From Dokdonella immobilis (GTDB lineage Bacteria > Pseudomonadota > Gammaproteobacteria > Xanthomonadales > Rhodanobacteraceae): a stretch of 62,420 nt of DNA. Location: NCBI RefSeq assembly GCF_900115085.1, contig NZ_FOVF01000029.1:1-62420 (forward strand), written 5' to 3'. A program made the translations under genes and the position numbers. This document shows, piece after piece, positions 26,503 through 35,486 of this stretch (position 1 is the first letter of the stretch; the number at the start of each line of letters is the position of its first letter). The notes beneath the pieces are model-generated. The model was given only the letters and a program-made list of their open reading frames with translations, ran no database searches and was not told the DNA's origin.

Positions 26503-28491
26503 ATGGCTCTCCTTGCTGCGACTACCGTAGGATCCGCCCAAATCGGCTGCGCGTCGCTTTTTGACGCCGTACCTCGAGATCACCGGCCCGGCAGGCCAGA
26601 TATTGCGCCCTCCTTCCAACTCACCCACCCCACCCTCCCCGAACCGGACCCCGAGCAGGCCAGTCTCTTCTCGCCAGCCGGTGTACCGGTGCGGGATTGG
26701 CTCGAGTCGGAAGCCGTGCGGGACCGAGTTGGGGTCTTGCTGGCCGCGGCGCATGTGCCGGGAAGTCACCTTCGCGCCTATGCGGACTATCTCTGCGATG
26801 GGACCTTGGTCGATCCAGGGCTGGTGGTCTGGCTTGGGGCGCCGGGGCGGTTGCTGCGTTGGGAGGGCCTGGTGGAGGGGTTCGATGCCGATGGGGATGG
26901 CTTGCAGGCGGCGTGGAATCGGGCGATGGCGTTGCTGAGCTATGCGCGTGAGGTCCGGCAGTGGCCGCGGGCGGCGATGCTGGCGCTGAAGCGGCAGCGG
27001 CCGGTCGGGCGGGCATTCGACATAGCGATGTTTCCGCCGTTGCCGGATCGGCTCGGCGAGTTCCGCCACGCCTTGCTCGCGCTCGCTTTGCGCACGCGCG
27101 CCCTGCTCTATTCGGAGTTCGCGAGCCCGACCCGGGTGTCGCGCGGCGAGGGCTGGTGCGTGGTCGATGTGCTCGGGGCGTTCGGCGTGCACTTTGATTA
27201 TCAGCGACGCTTCATCAGCGTTTCGGTGCGGTCCGCCAACAGCTTCGGATTTCCGCGCTATGCACAGGTCGACCTGCTCGAACCCTTGCGCACGGAGGAC
27301 TGGTGTCGCGCGTTCGCCAACCGGCTGCGCCAGGATTTGCGCACGGCCCTGGGTTGGGCCTGGCCGCATGCGGACATCGAGGCGCCGGCCTTCGCCTGGC
27401 TGACTTCGGTGGTGCAGACGATCGCCGCGCGCTCACGCCTGCTCGAGCGCGTGCGCCGCCGCATATCCGACGCGTATCCCTACAATCGCCAGGTGGTACG
27501 CGACCTGCGCGAGGCCACGATCGACCTGCGCCGTGGCCGCGGCCTGCTGGGCGGCGACTACATGTGGGCCTGGCGGCATGCCGAGATCCTGCGTCAGCGC
27601 GTCGGCGAGGCGCCGAGGCTCGCGCCGCTTTGGGGCTTGGCCGTGCGCCTGAAACTGATCGGCGTACGTGATGATTTCCATGCGCTGCGGCGTCTGCTCA
27701 CCGAGCGCGGCGTGACGACGGCCGGCTGGAAGTTGCTGTGCCGCTGGTCGCGCGCCCTGTTTCGCCCGCTTGATCGGCCGAACGCGAGCCTGCAGGTGGC
27801 CTGGGACGACCTGATCGCCCATGTGCGACTGTTGCAGCGGGCGCAGGCGGTGGTGCCGATGCCCTACTGCATCGTGCGCGCATTGTTTGCGCGCCATTGG
27901 TACACCGACGAGCTCGACGTCGGCGGATTGCCGCTGGGCCTCGTGCGCGGGGCGATCGAGCAGGTCCGCGGCCCGCTGCCGCTGGGCGCGCTCGATGCCT
28001 TCATCGACCACGAATTGACGCCCGTGCTCGGCTGGATCGCGCGGGCCAGGCCGGTGTTCGACCGCAACCAGCAGCGCGCGCCGTGGCGCTGGTTCCATGC
28101 GCGCTGCATCGAATGGACCGAGAGAGAGCGCCAGCGCCGCCAAATGATCGACTGGACGCACGGCATCAATGGACTGCGCTGGCGCCGCTTCGATGTGGTG
28201 CCGCTGCGCGACAGCGCCATGCTGTGGCAGGAAGGCGAAGCCATGCGCACTTGCCTGAGCACGTATGCAGACGATTGCCGGGGACGGCTGTACATCATCT
28301 ACTCGGTGCGTGCCGGCGGGCGGCCGCGCCCGGTGGCGCATATCGGCTTGCATCTTGGCGAGGACGGCACGGGGCGGCTCGACCAGGTGCGCGGGTTTGC
28401 GAATTCGGCGGTGGAGCCGGCCCTGGTGGAGTTTGCGAAGGGCTTGGCGCGGATGGGGCATTTTGGCGAAGGATTGGAGGCGGGTGAATGA
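26503..28491 (+). CDS. PcfJ-like domain protein
   Basis: The 662-residue protein is rich in Arg, Trp and Ala and helical through its first 540 residues. Its last 120 residues have the PcfJ-like pattern: DSAMLWQEGEAMRTCLSTYA, DDCRGRLYIIYSVRAG and HIGLHLGEDGTGRLDQVRGF, with an 'AN' near the end. PcfJ domains occur on plasmids, conjugative elements and phages and have unknown activity. The start is uncertain; no strong ribosome site is seen. It is divergent from the Mrr gene, with 179 bases between them. Confidence 0.7.
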   Translation: MALLAATTVGSAQIGCASLFDAVPRDHRPGRPDIAPSFQLTHPTLPEPDPEQASLFSPAGVPVRDWLESEAVRDRVGVLLAAAHVPGSHLRAYADYLCDGTLVDPGLVVWLGAPGRLLRWEGLVEGFDADGDGLQAAWNRAMALLSYAREVRQWPRAAMLALKRQRPVGRAFDIAMFPPLPDRLGEFRHALLALALRTRALLYSEFASPTRVSRGEGWCVVDVLGAFGVHFDYQRRFISVSVRSANSFGFPRYAQVDLLEPLRTEDWCRAFANRLRQDLRTALGWAWPHADIEAPAFAWLTSVVQTIAARSRLLERVRRRISDAYPYNRQVVRDLREATIDLRRGRGLLGGDYMWAWRHAEILRQRVGEAPRLAPLWGLAVRLKLIGVRDDFHALRRLLTERGVTTAGWKLLCRWSRALFRPLDRPNASLQVAWDDLIAHVRLLQRAQAVVPMPYCIVRALFARHWYTDELDVGGLPLGLVRGAIEQVRGPLPLGALDAFIDHELTPVLGWIARARPVFDRNQQRAPWRWFHARCIEWTERERQRRQMIDWTHGINGLRWRRFDVVPLRDSAMLWQEGEAMRTCLSTYADDCRGRLYIIYSVRAGGRPRPVAHIGLHLGEDGTGRLDQVRGFANSAVEPALVEFAKGLARMGHFGEGLEAGE

Positions 28492-28560
28492 TGCGCCGGG
28501 GTTTGTAGGCGTCCGATTTCGGGCGAGATTTTCGCCGTTGCGACGGGATGCTCGCCCCTT

Positions 28561-28848
28561 AAGGAGGGTCTGATCAAGTAGCAAAGTCGTCATGGCGTTC
28601 AGAAGGTTTTCCACATGTGCCGCGTGGCGAAGTGAAGGCTGGTTGCCTTGACGAGGCGCGCGGTGCATGTGGGGAGCCTTCTGGACGCCACCTTTTCATC
28701 ATCCAATCAATGCGTTAGGCGACGCCTGCCTGCGCGCATATCTTTGTTGCGTCGACTTGAAAGACGGCCAGTCTGTCTGCGTCGACGCGTCGCGATCTGC
28801 ACACAGGCAGGCGTCGTGACGACTTTGCTACTTGATCAGATCCTCCTT
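28561..28848. mobile_element. 288-bp inverted-repeat element, copy 1
   Basis: The ends AAGGAGGGTCTGATCAAGTA and the complement of the right end agree at 31 of 32 positions. A second copy of exactly the same length stands at 55934-56221. Inside are two further hairpins: one at about 28592-28688 (arms containing CAGAAGG and CCTTCTG) and one near 28709-28822 (arms with CGACGCCTGCCTG and CAGGCAGGCGTCG). No protein is encoded. The layout is that of a MITE or other non-autonomous element; no clear target duplication is seen, although the flanks give TTAA/TTAA-like ends. Confidence 0.8.
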
Positions 28849-29014
28849 AACGGGCCTCCGTTAGCGTGCTGTGCGCCTCACCCTGCATGAACCAAATGCG
28901 GATCTGATTGACTATGGACACCGTCAGCAGACCGTTGTCGGGCGGGCGCGCGAAAGACAGAGCGGTCAAGACATCGGATTTGTGCCGTGTGCCGCTACAC
29001 GCTACACTGTTGTC

Positions 29015-29293
29015 ATGATCGTCAGCTTCCGGCACAAGGGCCTTGAGATTCTGTATCGAACGGGCTCCGCTCGTGGTGTACAGGCTGCACATGCCAGCAA
29101 GCTGAACCGCATTCTTGCCGCGCTGGATGCCGCAGCAACAGCGACGGAATTGAACCAGCCTGGCTACAAGCTGCACCCGCTGAAGGGAGGCCTGAGGGGC
29201 CACTGGTCAGTTTGGGTCAGTGGCAATTGGCGTGTCACGTTTCGGTTTGTCGGTGCGGACGTGGAGCTGGTCGACTATCAGCACTATCATTGA
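29015..29293 (+). CDS. higB: HigB/RelE-type toxin
   Basis: The product has 92 residues from the ATG at 29015; a longer frame to 28871 contains no sensible start region. The text follows the HigB pattern: SFRHKGLEILYRTGSARGVQ, AALDAAATATELNQPGYKLH, LKGGLRGHWSVWVSGNWRVT and the final VELVDYQHYH. HigB enzymes cut mRNA on the ribosome. A TACACT -10-like box lies at 29003-29008, within a short direct repeat (GCTACAC) that could be the operator. The antitoxin gene follows after 16 bases. Confidence 0.92.
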   Translation: MIVSFRHKGLEILYRTGSARGVQAAHASKLNRILAALDAAATATELNQPGYKLHPLKGGLRGHWSVWVSGNWRVTFRFVGADVELVDYQHYH

Positions 29294-29309
29294 GAACGAG
29301 GTCAACATC

Positions 29310-29594
29310 ATGATGAAGAATCATCCGCACCCCGGCGAGCTGCTTCGCGAAGACGTGCTGCTGCCGCTCGGGATCGAAGTGACCGATGCCGCAGAGCGAC
29401 TCGGCATGTCCCGCACCACATTGTCGCGCGTGATCAATGGCAGGGCTGGGATAAGTCCGGATCTTGCAATCAGGCTGGAACGTGCTGGTGCAAGTACCGC
29501 ACGGTTCTGGATGACCTTGCAGAGCAACTACGAGTTGTCGCAGGCGGCGCAACGGAAGCAGCCGAAGATTCGGCGCTTGCAGGATGCGGCTTGA
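29310..29594 (+). CDS. higA: HigA-type antitoxin
   Basis: The 94-residue protein is a typical HigA: HPGELLREDVLLPLGIEVTD, AAERLGMSRTTLSRVINGRA (helix-turn-helix), DLAIRLERAG and FWMTLQSNYEL. GAGG stands eight bases upstream of the ATG at 29310; a second ATG follows directly. It neutralises HigB and represses the operon. The following 227 bases (29595-29821) contain no gene. Confidence 0.93.
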   Translation: MMKNHPHPGELLREDVLLPLGIEVTDAAERLGMSRTTLSRVINGRAGISPDLAIRLERAGASTARFWMTLQSNYELSQAAQRKQPKIRRLQDAA

Positions 29595-29821
29595 GATTGG
29601 CCGCCTAGGGAGAGCATCGCTCCTGAAGGGGGTTCCTAAGTGGGAAGCGGGGTTCGGGGAGCGCAAACAGTCCGTTCGTTCCAACCGTGGTGGCGTGACG
29701 CAAGCCTGATGGCCTCGGAGAATGCCGGGGCGATTCAGTCGCGGTCGTCCCCATGTCGGACGGGAGCGCGTTCATTCCCGGTCAGGCCGCTTTACTATGC
29801 GCCGCTTCAAGGACTCACGAG

Positions 29822-30817
29822 ATGACGATTCACTGGTACCCGGGGCATATGCACAAGGCCCGGAAGGACATGATCGCGCTGCTGCCGCAGGTCGATCTGC
29901 TGATCGAGATCCTCGATGCGCGGATTCCGTGGTCGAGCGAGAATCCGGCGATCGCCGGGCTGCGCGGGGACAAGCCTTGCATCAAGGTGTTGAGCAAGTC
30001 CGATCTGGCCGACCCCGAGGTGACGGCGCTGTGGCAGGCGCGGTTCGAGCAGCAGCGCAACGTCAGGACGTTTCCGACCCGCAGCGATCAGCCCGCCGGC
30101 ATCAAGGCGCTGGTGGGGCTGTGCCGGGCGATGCTTCCGGAGCGCGACGCGAGCCGCAATGCGATCCATGCCATGGTCGTCGGCATTCCGAATGTCGGCA
30201 AATCGACCCTGATCAACATTCTGGCCGGGCGCACGATTGCGAAAACCGGCAACGAACCGGCCGTGACCAAGTCGCAGCAACGGATCGACCTGGGCAGCGG
30301 GATCATCCTGTTCGATACGCCGGGGATCTTATGGCCGAAGGTCGAGAATCCGGCCAGCAGCTACCGGCTGGCCGTGACCGGGGCGATCCGGGATACGGCG
30401 ATGGAGTATGACGATGTCGGCCATTTCGCGGCCGAGTTTCTGCTGCGCCACTATCCGGGCTTGCTCGTGGAGCGCTTCAAGCTCGATGCCGTGCCGGGCG
30501 ATGAGGAGGCGTTCCTGCAGGCCGCCGCGCTCAAGCGGGGTGCGGTGAGTTCCGGCGGCAGGTTCAACCGGCACAAGATCAGCGAGCTGCTGGTCAAGGA
30601 GTTTCGCAGCGGCAAGCTGGGCCGGATCAGCCTCGAAACGCCGACGATGATCGACCAGGAACAGGCCGCGATGGATCAGGCGGCGGCGGAGAAGGCCGCC
30701 GGGAAGGCGGAGCGCAAGCAGCGTTTCAAGGAAGGTTCCGGCAGCCTGGACAAGAAGGAACGCAAGGAGGTGCGGGTGGAGAGGCGCGAGGCCGGAAAAC
30801 CAAAAGCGAAGCGGTGA
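29822..30817 (+). CDS. ylqF: Ribosome biogenesis GTPase YlqF/RbgA
   Basis: The 331-residue circularly permuted GTPase starts with the family's TIHWYPGHMHKARKD. The motifs occur in permuted order: LSKSDL (G4), GIPNVGKST (G1, about 119-127) and FDTPGI (G3), followed by a C-terminal RNA-binding domain and a long Lys/Arg/Glu-rich tail. I begin at 29822 rather than at the upstream frame start (29753) because this is where homology begins. YlqF acts in assembly of the large ribosomal subunit. The charged tail is longer than in Bacillus RbgA. Confidence 0.93.
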   Translation: MTIHWYPGHMHKARKDMIALLPQVDLLIEILDARIPWSSENPAIAGLRGDKPCIKVLSKSDLADPEVTALWQARFEQQRNVRTFPTRSDQPAGIKALVGLCRAMLPERDASRNAIHAMVVGIPNVGKSTLINILAGRTIAKTGNEPAVTKSQQRIDLGSGIILFDTPGILWPKVENPASSYRLAVTGAIRDTAMEYDDVGHFAAEFLLRHYPGLLVERFKLDAVPGDEEAFLQAAALKRGAVSSGGRFNRHKISELLVKEFRSGKLGRISLETPTMIDQEQAAMDQAAAEKAAGKAERKQRFKEGSGSLDKKERKEVRVERREAGKPKAKR

Positions 30818-30847
30818 CGCGGGGATGGTGATCGAAGCCCAAGGTAC

Positions 30848-31420
30848 GTTTCGGCGTTCTTTGTAGGAAGAGCCTTCAGGCTCGATGCTCTTTCGCAGCG
30901 TGACGGGAAGCATCGCGGCTGAAGCCGCTTCCTACAACAGAGCCGAAGCGCGAGGCCGCATCGAAGTCCGCGCCGCCCATTCGGCGCTCTCTGTAGGAAG
31001 AGCCTTCAGGCTCGATGCCCTTTCGCAACGTGACCGAAAGCATCGCGGCTGAAGCCGCTTCCAACAACGGACCCGGGAACGATGATCGAAGCCCGCGCCG
31101 CCCATTCGGCGCTCTCTGTAGAGCCTTCAGGCTCGATGCCCTTTCGCAACGTGACGGAAAGCATCGCGGCTGAAGCAACAACGAAGCGGTGACGCGGGAA
31201 CGATGATCGAAGCCCGCGCCGCCCATTCGGCGCTCTCTGTAGAGCCTTCAGGCTCGATGCCCTTTCGCAACGTGACGGAAAACATCGCGGCTGAAGCCGC
31301 TCCTACAAAGAGCCTTCAGGCTCGATGCCCTTTCGCAGCGTGACGGAAAGCATCGCGGCTGAAGCCGCTCCTACGACGGCACAAGACGGAAAACATCGTG
31401 GCTGAAGCCGCCTCCTACAA
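30848..31420. repeat. Array of REP-like hairpins (five units)
   Basis: Five degenerate units of about 100-120 bases each contain the arm 'agccttcaggctcgatgc', a CTTTCGCA-CGTGAC word, and the arm 'gcatcgcggctgaagc'. 'tgtagga' and 'tcctaca' close the outer hairpins. Some units have lost the outer arms. Between units lies 'cgcgccgcccattcggcg'. There is no CRISPR-like spacing and no gene; minus-strand frames here are repeat text. Related single copies occur at 60-150. The whole gap 30818-31465 has no other content. Confidence 0.85.
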
Positions 31421-31465
31421 TGGCTGTGGAGAGTTCCGTACACTCGTCGCTTTGCAGGTGCCGCC

Positions 31466-32383
31466 ATGGACGTATTGATCTGTACCGCAAAGGAACAGGG
31501 TGCGTGGCGCGATGCGCTGGCGGCCTGCCTGCCCGAGGCGCGCGTCCATGCCGGCCTCGATGCGCCGCCTTGCGACTACGCGGTGGTCTGGAAACCGCCG
31601 GCGGCCCTGTTCGCCGCGCAACCGCGCTTGAAGGCACTGTTCTCGCTCGGCGCCGGTGTCGACGGCCTGCTGGCGATGCCTTCGCTGCCGCGCGATGTGC
31701 CGCTGGTACGCATGGAGGATGTCGGCATGGCGGCGCAGATGATCGAGTACGCGCTGTACGTGGTGCTGCGCCGGTTCCGGCGCTTTGCGGAATACGCGGC
31801 AGCCCAGGCGGAGGGACGCTGGGCGCCGCGAAGCTACCGCGATCGGCATGACTTTCCGATCGGCGTGCTCGGGCTCGGCGTACTCGGCGGTGCCGTGGCC
31901 CGGGCGCTGGCCGATTTCGGATTCGCGGTGTCAGGCTGGAGCCGCACGGTCAAAACGATCGATGGCGTGCAGTGCGAGCATGGTTCGCTCGGGCTCGATG
32001 CGGTGTTGGGCAGCAGCGAGTTGTTGCTGGTGTTTCTGCCGTTGACCGGCGATACCGAGGGGCTGCTCGACCGGGAGCGTCTGGCGAAGCTCCCGGAAGG
32101 TGCGGCACTCGCCAACCTATCGCGCGGCGAACTGATCGACGACGAGGCGCTGCTCGACGCACTCGATTCAGGATGGATTTCGGAAGCCTATCTCGATGTA
32201 TTCGCGCGCGAACCGCTGCCGGCCGACCATCGTTACTGGATGCATCCCCGCGTGCGCATGACGCCGCACGTGGCGGCATTGACCCCTCACGACGTGGCCT
32301 GCGAGCAGGTGGCGGAGAAGATCCGCAAGCTGGAGGCAGGCGAACCAGTCAGCGGCGTTGTCGACCGCGTGCGCGGGTATTGA
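31466..32383 (+). CDS. ghrA: Glyoxylate/hydroxypyruvate reductase A
   Basis: The 305-residue protein is a D-2-hydroxyacid dehydrogenase of the GhrA type. The NAD(P)-binding loop GVLGLGVLGGAVA lies near residue 133. LSRGELIDDEALLDAL carries the catalytic Arg region, LDVFAREPLPADHRYW the Glu, and HVAALT the His. It reduces glyoxylate and hydroxypyruvate with NADPH in the cytosol. The gene stands alone between two repeat regions. Confidence 0.9.
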   Translation: MDVLICTAKEQGAWRDALAACLPEARVHAGLDAPPCDYAVVWKPPAALFAAQPRLKALFSLGAGVDGLLAMPSLPRDVPLVRMEDVGMAAQMIEYALYVVLRRFRRFAEYAAAQAEGRWAPRSYRDRHDFPIGVLGLGVLGGAVARALADFGFAVSGWSRTVKTIDGVQCEHGSLGLDAVLGSSELLLVFLPLTGDTEGLLDRERLAKLPEGAALANLSRGELIDDEALLDALDSGWISEAYLDVFAREPLPADHRYWMHPRVRMTPHVAALTPHDVACEQVAEKIRKLEAGEPVSGVVDRVRGY

Positions 32384-33093
32384 TCGAGCTGAAAAGCGCC
32401 ACCCTCATCCCCCTCCGGGACCTTCTCCCGCCGGCGGGAGAAGGAAAAAGAAGGGGCAAAAGCCCACCCTCATCCCCCTCCGGGACCTTCTCCCGCCGGC
32501 GGGAGAAGGAAAAAGAAGGGGCAGGAGCCCACACTCATCCCCTTGATTCGCCCCGTCCCTGGGGCTCTCCCTGCGGGCCGGCATTCGCCGTTCGCGCCCG
32601 ATCCGGTCGGGCGCAGTCGGGCACCTGAACTGGCACCATCCCTGGCGCTCGCCCTCGCCGGCATCTGCGCTGCGCAAAACGGCTGTCCTGCCGCGTTGGA
32701 TTCCCGCCGACGGGAGAAAGAACAGCAAGGGCCCATCACCCCGTTCGTCCTGAGCGTAGCGCAGCGAAGTCGAAGGACAGGTTCGCAGGATCCTCAATCC
32801 ACCGGCCCGACAATTGTTCGGGACAGAGGCCTCTCCCGCCGGTGGGAGAAGGACAGCAAAGGCCTGCGGGCGGAATGCGCTGCGAGCCACGGAGCGGCGT
32901 CGTGATGAAAGGCTCGAAGGCCGAGGCGTATTGATTCGCTATCGGGGCCGAACAGATTCCTGTCAGTCCTGCGGACAGGGCATGCAATTTTCCGGCGGCT
33001 GATGCGACATCCGAGGCGGTTCATCGTCGGAGAGGCCTTCACTCCCGATGCGGTTCCCCACGTGGGAACGGGCATCGCAACTGGAGCCGATGC
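32384..33093. repeat. Intergenic repeats: 65-bp tandem pair and relatives
   Basis: A 65-bp unit built on CCTTCTCCCGCCGGCGGGAGAA-like hairpins occurs twice (from 32401 and 32466). It is followed at 32535-32640 by a segment also found inside mrfB (42925-43046). The stretch 32640-32720 is an inverted relative of about 232-370. A further inverted repeat ('ccgatgcggttccccacgtg') lies near 33045. No gene is supported in these 710 bases. Confidence 0.75.
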
Positions 33094-33741
33094 CTACGAC
33101 GAGGTCTTTGGCTTTGGCGAAAACTTGAAGCGGCAGACGTTGCCGCCTTTTGCCATGCATTCCTGGTGGTCGATCTTGCTGTCAGTGAAACGGGCCATCA
33201 GGGCGAGGTCGAAGCGGCAGATGTCGGGGTTTTTCATGGCCAGGTTGTGGAAGATGCAGTTGTCGGCCTCGATGACGGGCTTTCCCTCGCCCACGGTGGC
33301 GCCGCCCGTGTTGTAGCCCATCCCCTCCATCACTTTGGCCAGTTTCTCGACCTGCTTCTGGCGGTTCGCCCCTGGCGGATTCTGCGCGCGCAGCTGGTCG
33401 GCGATGCGTTCGCCCATGCGGTCGAGGCGCTTCTTGAGCACCTCGTCGCCAGCGTCGTCCCGGATCGTGTCGATCACCAGCTCTGCGAACCACGAATACT
33501 GGCGCGGAAAGATTTCCTTGCCTTCATCGGAGAGCACGTAGAGCTGCTCGGGTCGCCCGCCCGACGGCCGGCTGATGCCCGGCGCGACCAGGCCATCGCT
33601 TTCGAGCGAGGCCAGGTGCTGGCGCACCGCGTTGCGCGTGATCTCGAGCTGGCGAGAGAGCTCGTCGACGGTCAAGCCGCCCTTGTTGCGGAGCAGGAGT
33701 CTGAGCAGGTCCTGCTGGCGCTGTCCCAGTACATTGATCAT
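33094..33741 (-). CDS. HTH regulator with C-terminal Cys cluster (SufR-like)
   Basis: The 215-residue protein has an N-terminal winged helix (RQQDLLRLLLRNKGGLTVDE, LSRQLEITRNAVRQHLASL, then PSGGRPEQLYVLSDEG). Its C-terminus is Cys-rich: ADNCIFHNLA, PDICRF, then HQECMAKGGNVCRF. The four cysteines have the spacing seen in SufR-type Fe-S sensing repressors of the DeoR/ArsR-like group. It is divergent from the operon at 33908-36202, so it probably controls that operon in response to redox state, iron or nitric oxide. The ligand is inferred, not shown. Confidence 0.75.
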   Translation of the reverse strand: MINVLGQRQQDLLRLLLRNKGGLTVDELSRQLEITRNAVRQHLASLESDGLVAPGISRPSGGRPEQLYVLSDEGKEIFPRQYSWFAELVIDTIRDDAGDEVLKKRLDRMGERIADQLRAQNPPGANRQKQVEKLAKVMEGMGYNTGGATVGEGKPVIEADNCIFHNLAMKNPDICRFDLALMARFTDSKIDHQECMAKGGNVCRFKFSPKPKTSS

Positions 33742-33907
33742 GGCATCCTCGACGATAACGCGTCCGACTGCGATAGCCCGCGACCGGATGGCGGCAGCTG
33801 CATGTTACCGAAAATCCGGGTTAACGCCGTTATGGCATATTTTACTTGACAATCTATTTTATCAGTCCCAGCATTGCGACCTCCTCAACCGTGATCGGGA
33901 GATCGCA

Positions 33908-34558
33908 ATGCTTGCCACCCTCGGGAAACCCCTAGTCGCCCTGGCCCTGACTGCCCTGCTTGGCGGCGCCACCGTAGTTCTCGCGCACGACAACGAACCT
34001 GCGGCCGACTGCGTGACGGCCACGCAGTCGGCGACCCAGGCCACCCTGCGCGATCTGTGGATCGGCCACATCTTCTGGGTGCGCAACGTGGCCCTGGAAA
34101 CGATGGCCCACGACGATGCCGCGGCCAAGGTTGCCGAAGGCGAAGTGGTCGCCAATGCCAGGCAGATCGCGGCATCCATCGAGCCCTTCTATGGCAAGGC
34201 CGGTTCGGACGCGCTGATGAATCTGCTGGTGGAGCACTATGGCGCGGTCAAGGCGCATATCGATGCCACCGATGCCGCCGACAAGGACAAGCAGGCCGCC
34301 GCCGCGAAAAGCCTGACGGACAACGCGGGACACATCGCCGACTTCCTCAGCGGGGCGAACCCGAACCTGCCACGCGCGACCGTGGTCTCGCTGTTCGTCG
34401 GCCATGGCGCCCACCACATGTCGCAGGACCAGCAGATCAAGGACAGGCAGTTCGCGCAGGAAGCAAAGACCTGGGCCGCGATGCGCGAGCACATGTACGT
34501 GATCGCCGATGCGCTGACCGGCGCGATCGCCAAGCAGTTCCCGGACAAATTCAACTGA
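33908..34558 (+). CDS. Exported helical protein
   Basis: The 216-residue protein begins with a signal peptide (KPLVALALTALLGGATVVLA, cleaved near residue 26). The mature part is nearly all helical with aromatic-His pairs: LRDLWIGHIFWVRNVALETM, IEPFYGKAGSDALMNLLVEH, and later VSLFVGHGAHHMSQD. Repeated His and Trp residues suggest a four-helix bundle that could bind a metal or heme. I do not recognise the family. It is the first gene of the operon with folE2 and the flavin reductase, opposite the Cys-rich regulator. The intergenic A+T-rich stretch at 33836-33866 includes a TTGACA (33846-33851). Confidence 0.7.
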   Translation: MLATLGKPLVALALTALLGGATVVLAHDNEPAADCVTATQSATQATLRDLWIGHIFWVRNVALETMAHDDAAAKVAEGEVVANARQIAASIEPFYGKAGSDALMNLLVEHYGAVKAHIDATDAADKDKQAAAAKSLTDNAGHIADFLSGANPNLPRATVVSLFVGHGAHHMSQDQQIKDRQFAQEAKTWAAMREHMYVIADALTGAIAKQFPDKFN

Positions 34559-34610
34559 TCAAGCCATAGCGTGCGGCGGGCTTGCGGCCCGCTGCGCCTC
34601 GAGGATTGCC

Positions 34611-35486
34611 ATGAACGTCTTCACCCCCACGCAACTGCTTCCGGATGTCCAGGCGCAGGCCGATTTTCGCGAGCAAGGCATCGATGCCGTTGGCATCAAG
34701 GGCGTGCGTTACCCGGTCGTCGTCCAGTCGGGCCCACGTGCCGTCCACACCATCGCCAGCCTGTCGATGACCGTGGCGCTGCCGGCCGAGGTCAAAGGCA
34801 CGCACATGTCGCGCTTCATCGAACTGCTCGAGGCGCGCGCCGGCCATCTCGACCAGGCCACCTTCCGCACCATGGTTCTCGAGATGCTCGAGCGGCTCGG
34901 CGCCCGCAGCGGCCGTATCGCCATGCGCTTCCCCTGGTTCGTCAGCAAGGCAGCGCCGATATCCGGCGTGTCCAGCCTGCTCGACCACGACGTGGAATGG
35001 ATCGGCAGTGTTGCCCAGGACGGTCGCTACTCGTTCCGCATGCGCGTGCAGGTGGCGGCGACCAGCCTGTGTCCGTGTTCGAAGCAGATTTCCGAATACG
35101 GGGCGCACAATCAGCGTTCGCATATCAACATCGAGGCCGCACTGTGTGGTGCGATGCCGATGGAGGAGCTGATCGCGATCGCCGAGGCGAGCGCCTCCTG
35201 CGAGGTCTATGGCCTGCTCAAGCGTGCCGACGAAAAGTTCGTCACCGAGCGCGCCTACGACAACCCGAAATTCGTCGAGGACCTGGTGCGCGACGTCGCC
35301 CACGCGCTCGACCAGGATCCGCGCATCACCAGCTATGTGGTCGAAGCCGAGAACTTCGAGTCGATCCACAACCACTCGGCGTTCGCGCGTATCGAGCGGG
35401 ACAAGCCGGCAGGCGACGCTGTTCGTGCTGCGAGGCGGCTGCTGGCGGCGACGGACCGGACCTGCAGGGCGAGGGGCGTGTCGTGA
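34611..35486 (+). CDS. folE2: GTP cyclohydrolase FolE2
   Basis: The 291-residue protein matches type IB GTP cyclohydrolase: GIKGVRYPVVVQ near residue 28, VALPAEVKGTHMSRFIELLE, QVAATSLCPCSKQISEYGAH with the conserved Cys, NQRSHINIE and ESIHNHSAFA. It makes dihydroneopterin triphosphate for folate synthesis and works without zinc, so bacteria often express it under metal stress. Its place behind a metal- or redox-type regulator fits that. It overlaps the next gene (GTGA). Confidence 0.93.
   Translation: MNVFTPTQLLPDVQAQADFREQGIDAVGIKGVRYPVVVQSGPRAVHTIASLSMTVALPAEVKGTHMSRFIELLEARAGHLDQATFRTMVLEMLERLGARSGRIAMRFPWFVSKAAPISGVSSLLDHDVEWIGSVAQDGRYSFRMRVQVAATSLCPCSKQISEYGAHNQRSHINIEAALCGAMPMEELIAIAEASASCEVYGLLKRADEKFVTERAYDNPKFVEDLVRDVAHALDQDPRITSYVVEAENFESIHNHSAFARIERDKPAGDAVRAARRLLAATDRTCRARGVS

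Noticed and set aside
26158..27369. Open frame of 403 residues on the minus strand
   Set aside because: It is antisense to the PcfJ-like gene and overlaps the Mrr start in another frame.
30848..31420. CRISPR array
   Set aside because: Unit lengths vary, units are palindromic with 'tgtagga/tcctaca' ends, and the text between them is itself repeated; no cas genes are nearby.
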